A stretch of 64,000 nucleotides of DNA from Candidatus Polarisedimenticolaceae bacterium (lineage in GTDB: Bacteria > Acidobacteriota > Polarisedimenticolia > Polarisedimenticolales > DASRJG01): positions 62,001 to 126,000 of the forward strand of contig DASVAW010000164.1 of the NCBI GenBank assembly GCA_036376135.1. The letters are read 5' to 3'. Shown one piece after another: positions 60,609 through 64,000 of the stretch. Below the pieces are notes generated by a model. The model made no database searches, was not told where the DNA came from, and worked only from the letters and a program-made list of their open reading frames with translations. The translations under genes were made by a program, and so were the position numbers. The first letter of the stretch is position 1. The number at the start of each line of letters is the position of its first letter.

Positions 60609-61427
60609 ATGACGACGATCCTGTTGGCCGGTTGGCTGCTCGCGGCCCCCGCGGCGGAGGACTTCGCGGCCGAGACGCGCGCGTGGCGGGAGCGCCGGAT
60701 CGAGCGCCTCCGGAGCGAGACGGGCTGGCTCTCCCTCGTCGGACTGCATTGGCTCGAGGAAGGCGAGAACGCGATCGGGACCCTTCCCGGGACCTGGATC
60801 CTCGAGGGAGGGAGGGTTCGCGTGAAGGCCGACCCCGCCCTCGGGCTCACCGTGGACGGGAAGGCGGTCGGCGAGGCCAGCCTCGTGAGCGACCTGAACG
60901 AGAACCCCTCCGCGATCCGGCTCGGGGAGGTCCGCGCCCAGCTGATCGAGCGCGGGGAGCGGTTCGCGATCCGCGTGCGCGATCCGAAAAGCCCGGTGCG
61001 GGCGGGCTTCAAGGGGATCGACACGTACCCGCCGGACGCGAGGTTCCGCATCGTCGCCGAGTGGGAGCCCTACGCGACGCCGAAGGAGATCGACGTCCCC
61101 AACGTCCTCGGCACCGTCGACAAGGCGCGGGCGCCGGGGGTGGCGAGGTTCACGGTGAACGGCGTGCCGTGCGCCCTCGAGCCGATCCTCGAGGAGGGGG
61201 ACACGCCGCTGTTCTTCATCTTCAAGGACGCGACCAGCGGGAAGGAGACCTATCCCGCCGGCCGCTTCCTCTACGCCGCGGCGCCGAAGGACGGGAAGGT
61301 CGTCCTCGACTTCAACCGCGCCTACAACCCGCCCTGCGCCTTCACCCCCTACGCGACCTGTCCGCTCCCTCCGAAGCACAACCGCCTGACCGTCGCGATC
61401 GAGGCGGGGGAGAAGACCTGGCACTGA
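60609..61427 (+). CDS. DUF1684 family protein
   Basis: 272 aa; ATG 60609. Short N-terminal signal (MTTILLAGWLLAAPAA). The family block is complete: WRERRIERLRSETGWLSLVGLHWLEEG at the start, GKETYPAGRFLYAA, and DFNRAYNPPCAFTPYATCPLPPKHNRL at the end. Biochemical role unknown. Transcribed with the amidase; three bases separate its stop from that of the convergent TonB receptor gene. Confidence 0.92.
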   Translation: MTTILLAGWLLAAPAAEDFAAETRAWRERRIERLRSETGWLSLVGLHWLEEGENAIGTLPGTWILEGGRVRVKADPALGLTVDGKAVGEASLVSDLNENPSAIRLGEVRAQLIERGERFAIRVRDPKSPVRAGFKGIDTYPPDARFRIVAEWEPYATPKEIDVPNVLGTVDKARAPGVARFTVNGVPCALEPILEEGDTPLFFIFKDATSGKETYPAGRFLYAAAPKDGKVVLDFNRAYNPPCAFTPYATCPLPPKHNRLTVAIEAGEKTWH

Positions 61428-61430
61428 CGC

Positions 61431-63611
61431 TCAGAACGTCAGCCGGTACGACAGGCTCAGGTCCCGACCGGTCAGGGGCACCTCGTCCTTGAACCGCGAC
61501 CCGTGGTTCCGGGCGAGCTCGTCGGTGAGGTTGACGCCGCGCAGGATCAGGTCGTGGACCGTCCGACCCGCGACGATCCGGTATCCCACCGCCGCGTTGA
61601 GCCAGGTGGTCCCCTCGGTCGGCGTTTCGAGCGGGGCGACGCGGTCCTGGTCCCCGGTCCGGAGCACCTCGAGGTTGCCCCACAGCTTCGGGCCCTGGTA
61701 CCGGACCGCGACGCCGTAACGCGCGGCGGGGATGCGCGGGAGCGGCGTCCCGTCCCCGAGCTCCGCACGCACCGTGTCGTAGCGCAGGTCGAGCTCGACG
61801 TGGTGCGGCTCCGAGTGGAACAGCTCGACGTGGACGAGCGCCTCGAGTCCGCGGAACTCCGCGTCGCCCTGCGTGAACCGGTAGATCGGAAGGCCGCTGT
61901 CGACGTCCACCTCTCCCGTGGCGCGGTCGTAGATGTAGTCGTCGAAGTCGTCCCGGAAGAGGTTGACCTCGCCCCGCACCCTGCCGGCCAGCCGCCGAAC
62001 CGACAGGTCGACGCCCAGGCTCGCTTCCATCCCGAGGCCGTCGTCGCCGATCTCGAAGGCGAAGGTCGCGACGTGGGGGCCGTTCGAGTACAGCTCCTCG
62101 GGGGTCGGAAGTCGCGCGGAGCGCGCGAGCGTCAGCGCGACCGACCAGTCTCCGGCGGGTTTCCACACGGCGCCGGCGGAGGCGCTGAGCGCGTCGAAGT
62201 CGCGGTCCTGCAGCGTCGGGTCCGACGAGTCGGTCTGCTGGCGCTCCCAGCGCGCGCCGAACTCCCCGAGGAGCTTGCCGCGGCCGATCTCCTCGAACAC
62301 GAACAGCGCCTGCGTCTTCGTCGTCGTCGGCTGGACGTAGGCCTCGTCGCCCTCTGCCCTGAAGTCGCGATCGGTCAGATGGACTCCGAAGTTCCCCTCG
62401 AACGCCCCCAGCCGCCGGTGGAGGAGCTCCGCCCGCGCCTCCCAGCTGTCGTTGGAGAACCGGGTCCCGACCTCGTCGCCCTCGAGCTCGACGTGTTCGT
62501 AGTCGGACGTGCCGGCCCTTGCCCGGATCGAGCGCAGGAACCCCGCCGGGACGTCGTATTCTCCGCGCAGGTCGACGCGTGTCTGGTCGAGGTCGATGCG
62601 CACCTCCTCCTCGACCGCGGAGCCGTAGTTCGACGCGAAGTCGGTGTAGGCCACGCCCACGAACCCGTTCGGGCCGACGTAGGACGCCCCCACGGTGCCG
62701 CGCCGGGTGTCGAGGTCGCTGTTGGCGAGCGTCCCCTCGGGGGTGTCGAGGTCGTCCGCGCCGCGGTCGAGGTAGCCGACCTGCCAGGCGAAGCGACCGG
62801 CGCCCCCGCCGAGGTCGGCGCTCGCGGCGCGCTCGTCGGCGGCGGAGCCGACGCGGGCGCCGACCGAGCCCTCGATCCGCTGCGTCGGCACGTGGTCGGG
62901 GACGCGGCCGTCGAGCACGTTCACGACCCCTCCCACGGCGCTGCTTCCGTACAGGAGGGTCGCCGCGCCGCGCACGACCTCGATCCGGTCGGCGCCCATG
63001 GGGTCGTAGCTCACCGCGTGGTCCGGGCTGACGTTCGAGGCGTCGGCGGTGCCCAGGCCGTCCTCGAGGATGCGCACGCGGTCCCCGGTGAACCCGCGGA
63101 TCACGGGCCGGCTCGCCCCCGGCGCGTAGTAGTTCGAGCTGACTCCCGGCTCCTGGGCGAGGGTCTCGCCGAGCGTCGCCTGCGCCCGCCGCTGCAACTC
63201 GACCCCCTCGAGGATCGCCACCGGCTGCGCGACCTCCGCGAGGCTGCGGGCGTCGGCGCTCGCGCTGACGACGATGTTCTCCTCGTGGATCCCGAGGTCG
63301 ATGCGCACGCGCAGCGGCGTGGCCCGCCCTTCCACGACGTCGACCTCGGCGACGGCGGTCCCCCAGCGCGGGCTTTCGACACGGACGTGGTAATGGCCGC
63401 CGGGGACGCCGTCGAAGCGGAAGGCCCCGGCGGCGTCGGTCTGGGCGCGGCGACGCAGCTCGACGAGGGTCACCCTCGCGTCGGCCGCGGGCTCGTCCTG
63501 CGCGTTGACGACGACGCCGAGGACCGAGCCGTCGGCGGAGCGGGACGGGGGAGCCAGACTCACGGAAAAGAACAGGACGGCGGCGAGCGCCGCGAAGCGA
63601 CACGCGAACAT
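61431..63611 (-). CDS. TonB-dependent outer-membrane receptor with N-terminal CarboxypepD_reg-like domain
   Basis: 726 aa; ATG 63611 with GGAG upstream. Signal peptide MFACRFAALAAVLFFSVSLA. Residues about 28-115 are a carboxypeptidase-regulatory-like Ig domain (VLGVVVNAQDEPAADARVTL). The plug follows (LGETLAQEPGVSSNYYAPGASRPVIRG, IEVVRGAATLLYGSSAVGGVVN), then a 22-strand-type barrel ending LSLSYRLTF with terminal Phe. The arrangement resembles metal or siderophore receptors, with similarity in style to ZnuD-like proteins; ligand unproven. The gene upstream encodes a small His/Cys protein. Confidence 0.93.
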   Translation of the reverse strand: MFACRFAALAAVLFFSVSLAPPSRSADGSVLGVVVNAQDEPAADARVTLVELRRRAQTDAAGAFRFDGVPGGHYHVRVESPRWGTAVAEVDVVEGRATPLRVRIDLGIHEENIVVSASADARSLAEVAQPVAILEGVELQRRAQATLGETLAQEPGVSSNYYAPGASRPVIRGFTGDRVRILEDGLGTADASNVSPDHAVSYDPMGADRIEVVRGAATLLYGSSAVGGVVNVLDGRVPDHVPTQRIEGSVGARVGSAADERAASADLGGGAGRFAWQVGYLDRGADDLDTPEGTLANSDLDTRRGTVGASYVGPNGFVGVAYTDFASNYGSAVEEEVRIDLDQTRVDLRGEYDVPAGFLRSIRARAGTSDYEHVELEGDEVGTRFSNDSWEARAELLHRRLGAFEGNFGVHLTDRDFRAEGDEAYVQPTTTKTQALFVFEEIGRGKLLGEFGARWERQQTDSSDPTLQDRDFDALSASAGAVWKPAGDWSVALTLARSARLPTPEELYSNGPHVATFAFEIGDDGLGMEASLGVDLSVRRLAGRVRGEVNLFRDDFDDYIYDRATGEVDVDSGLPIYRFTQGDAEFRGLEALVHVELFHSEPHHVELDLRYDTVRAELGDGTPLPRIPAARYGVAVRYQGPKLWGNLEVLRTGDQDRVAPLETPTEGTTWLNAAVGYRIVAGRTVHDLILRGVNLTDELARNHGSRFKDEVPLTGRDLSLSYRLTF

Positions 63612-63646
63612 GGGAGCTCTCCTCGACGAATGGAAACGGAAAGGAA

Positions 63647-63934
63647 TCAGGCTTCGTCGGAGGGGCGTGCGGGCGGGGCGCGGGCCGGGGCGGTCTCGGC
63701 GACGAGGCGATCGGAAGCGGTTCGAGGCTCGAGGAAGCGGACGACCGCGAGGGCGGCCGGGGCGGCGACGCCGCTCGGGGCGGGGGCGGCGGCGGCCGGG
63801 GCGCTCGCCGCCTGGCAGACCGCGCAGTCGGTCGAGGGACCCGCGTGGTGGTGGAGCGCGGCGCCCAGCGAGACCAGGACCACGCACGCGATTGCGAGCA
63901 GGGCCGTCGGGAGGAAAGCACGGGCGCGCGCCAT
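63647..63934 (-). CDS. Small membrane or exported protein with HHH and CxxC motifs
   Basis: 95 aa from ATG 63934; an in-frame ATG at 63973 is possible. One hydrophobic segment (FLPTALLAIACVVLVSLGAA), then LHHHAGPSTDCAVCQAAS and a Pro/Ala-rich tail. It lies 35 bases upstream of the TonB receptor gene on the same strand. Proteins of this style often precede metal-related TonB receptors; metal handling is inferred from the His/Cys cluster only. Confidence 0.6.
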   Translation of the reverse strand: MARARAFLPTALLAIACVVLVSLGAALHHHAGPSTDCAVCQAASAPAAAAPAPSGVAAPAALAVVRFLEPRTASDRLVAETAPARAPPARPSDEA

Positions 63935-64000
63935 GGCGGCGGAGGATTTACACGGGCGATCCCGGATCGTCAAGGGTCTCAGTCGCCGGAGGTGAAGGCC

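Noticed and set aside
61428-61430. REP-type element at the DUF1684/TonB convergent junction
   Set aside because: Only three bases separate the stops and no palindrome is present.
63979-64000. Possible 3' end of another minus-strand gene (AFTSGD then TGA)
   Set aside because: Only 22 bases are visible, far too short to support a gene call.

Overview
The window is a very GC-rich bacterial chromosome segment with long coding runs, frequent GTG and one TTG start, and many 4-base ATGA/GTGA gene overlaps. A TonB-dependent receptor, a periplasmic adaptor protein and a lipoprotein point to a diderm (Gram-negative) cell. The combination of many giant secreted subtilases, a two-propeller hybrid sensor kinase, DUF1684 and DUF2167 proteins and a GH20 enzyme resembles Acidobacteriota (Thermoanaerobaculia-like) or a related diderm phylum. 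This assignment is an inference: there is no rRNA or marker gene here. No tRNA, rRNA, CRISPR, insertion sequence or prophage was seen.

Layout. 1-154: start of a potassium channel (minus, cut by the window edge). 175-15333 (minus): a four-gene operon of secreted proteins joined by 1-4 base overlaps: two tandem-duplicated S8 subtilases, a 2149-aa multidomain beta protein and a thermolysin/fungalysin-type metalloprotease. 15334-15545: divergent control region with two copies of a 17-base dyad. 15546-28564 (plus): a degenerate receiver protein, a Cys-rich secreted protein, two more subtilases, then a propeller histidine kinase and its NarL-type regulator. 28628-36331: small secreted protein, GH20 hexosaminidase, a four-gene operon (DMT transporter, unknown, FmdB zinc ribbon, SDR), an LOR/SDH-domain enzyme and a MacB-type permease. 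36406-43424: a fifth subtilase, then a MacA-MacB-type exporter operon. 43515-49325: serine-kinase-like ATPase, EVE and GNAT proteins, and an operon of three paralogous unknown membrane-anchored proteins plus a small ORF. 49430-58402: POT transporter, pterin dehydratase, CYTH protein, phosphodiesterase lipoprotein, TPR protein, DUF2167 pair, acyl-CoA dehydrogenase. 58446-63934: small Cys protein, Tat-type amidase, DUF1684 protein, TonB receptor and a small His/Cys protein.

Working together. Five subtilases and one zinc protease, most ending in a related C-terminal beta domain, form a large extracellular protein-degrading set. The adjacent propeller kinase/regulator pair is the obvious candidate controller, and the POT transporter could import peptides. 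The exporters, the GH20 enzyme and the amidase fit a polymer-scavenging lifestyle. These links are inferred from position and family only.

The most unusual structural signal is a set of palindromic intergenic elements at four convergent gene pairs. In each, the stop codons of both neighbours sit at or within a few bases of the palindrome ends, mirror-symmetric in the best cases. The best copy has two perfect 62-base arms.
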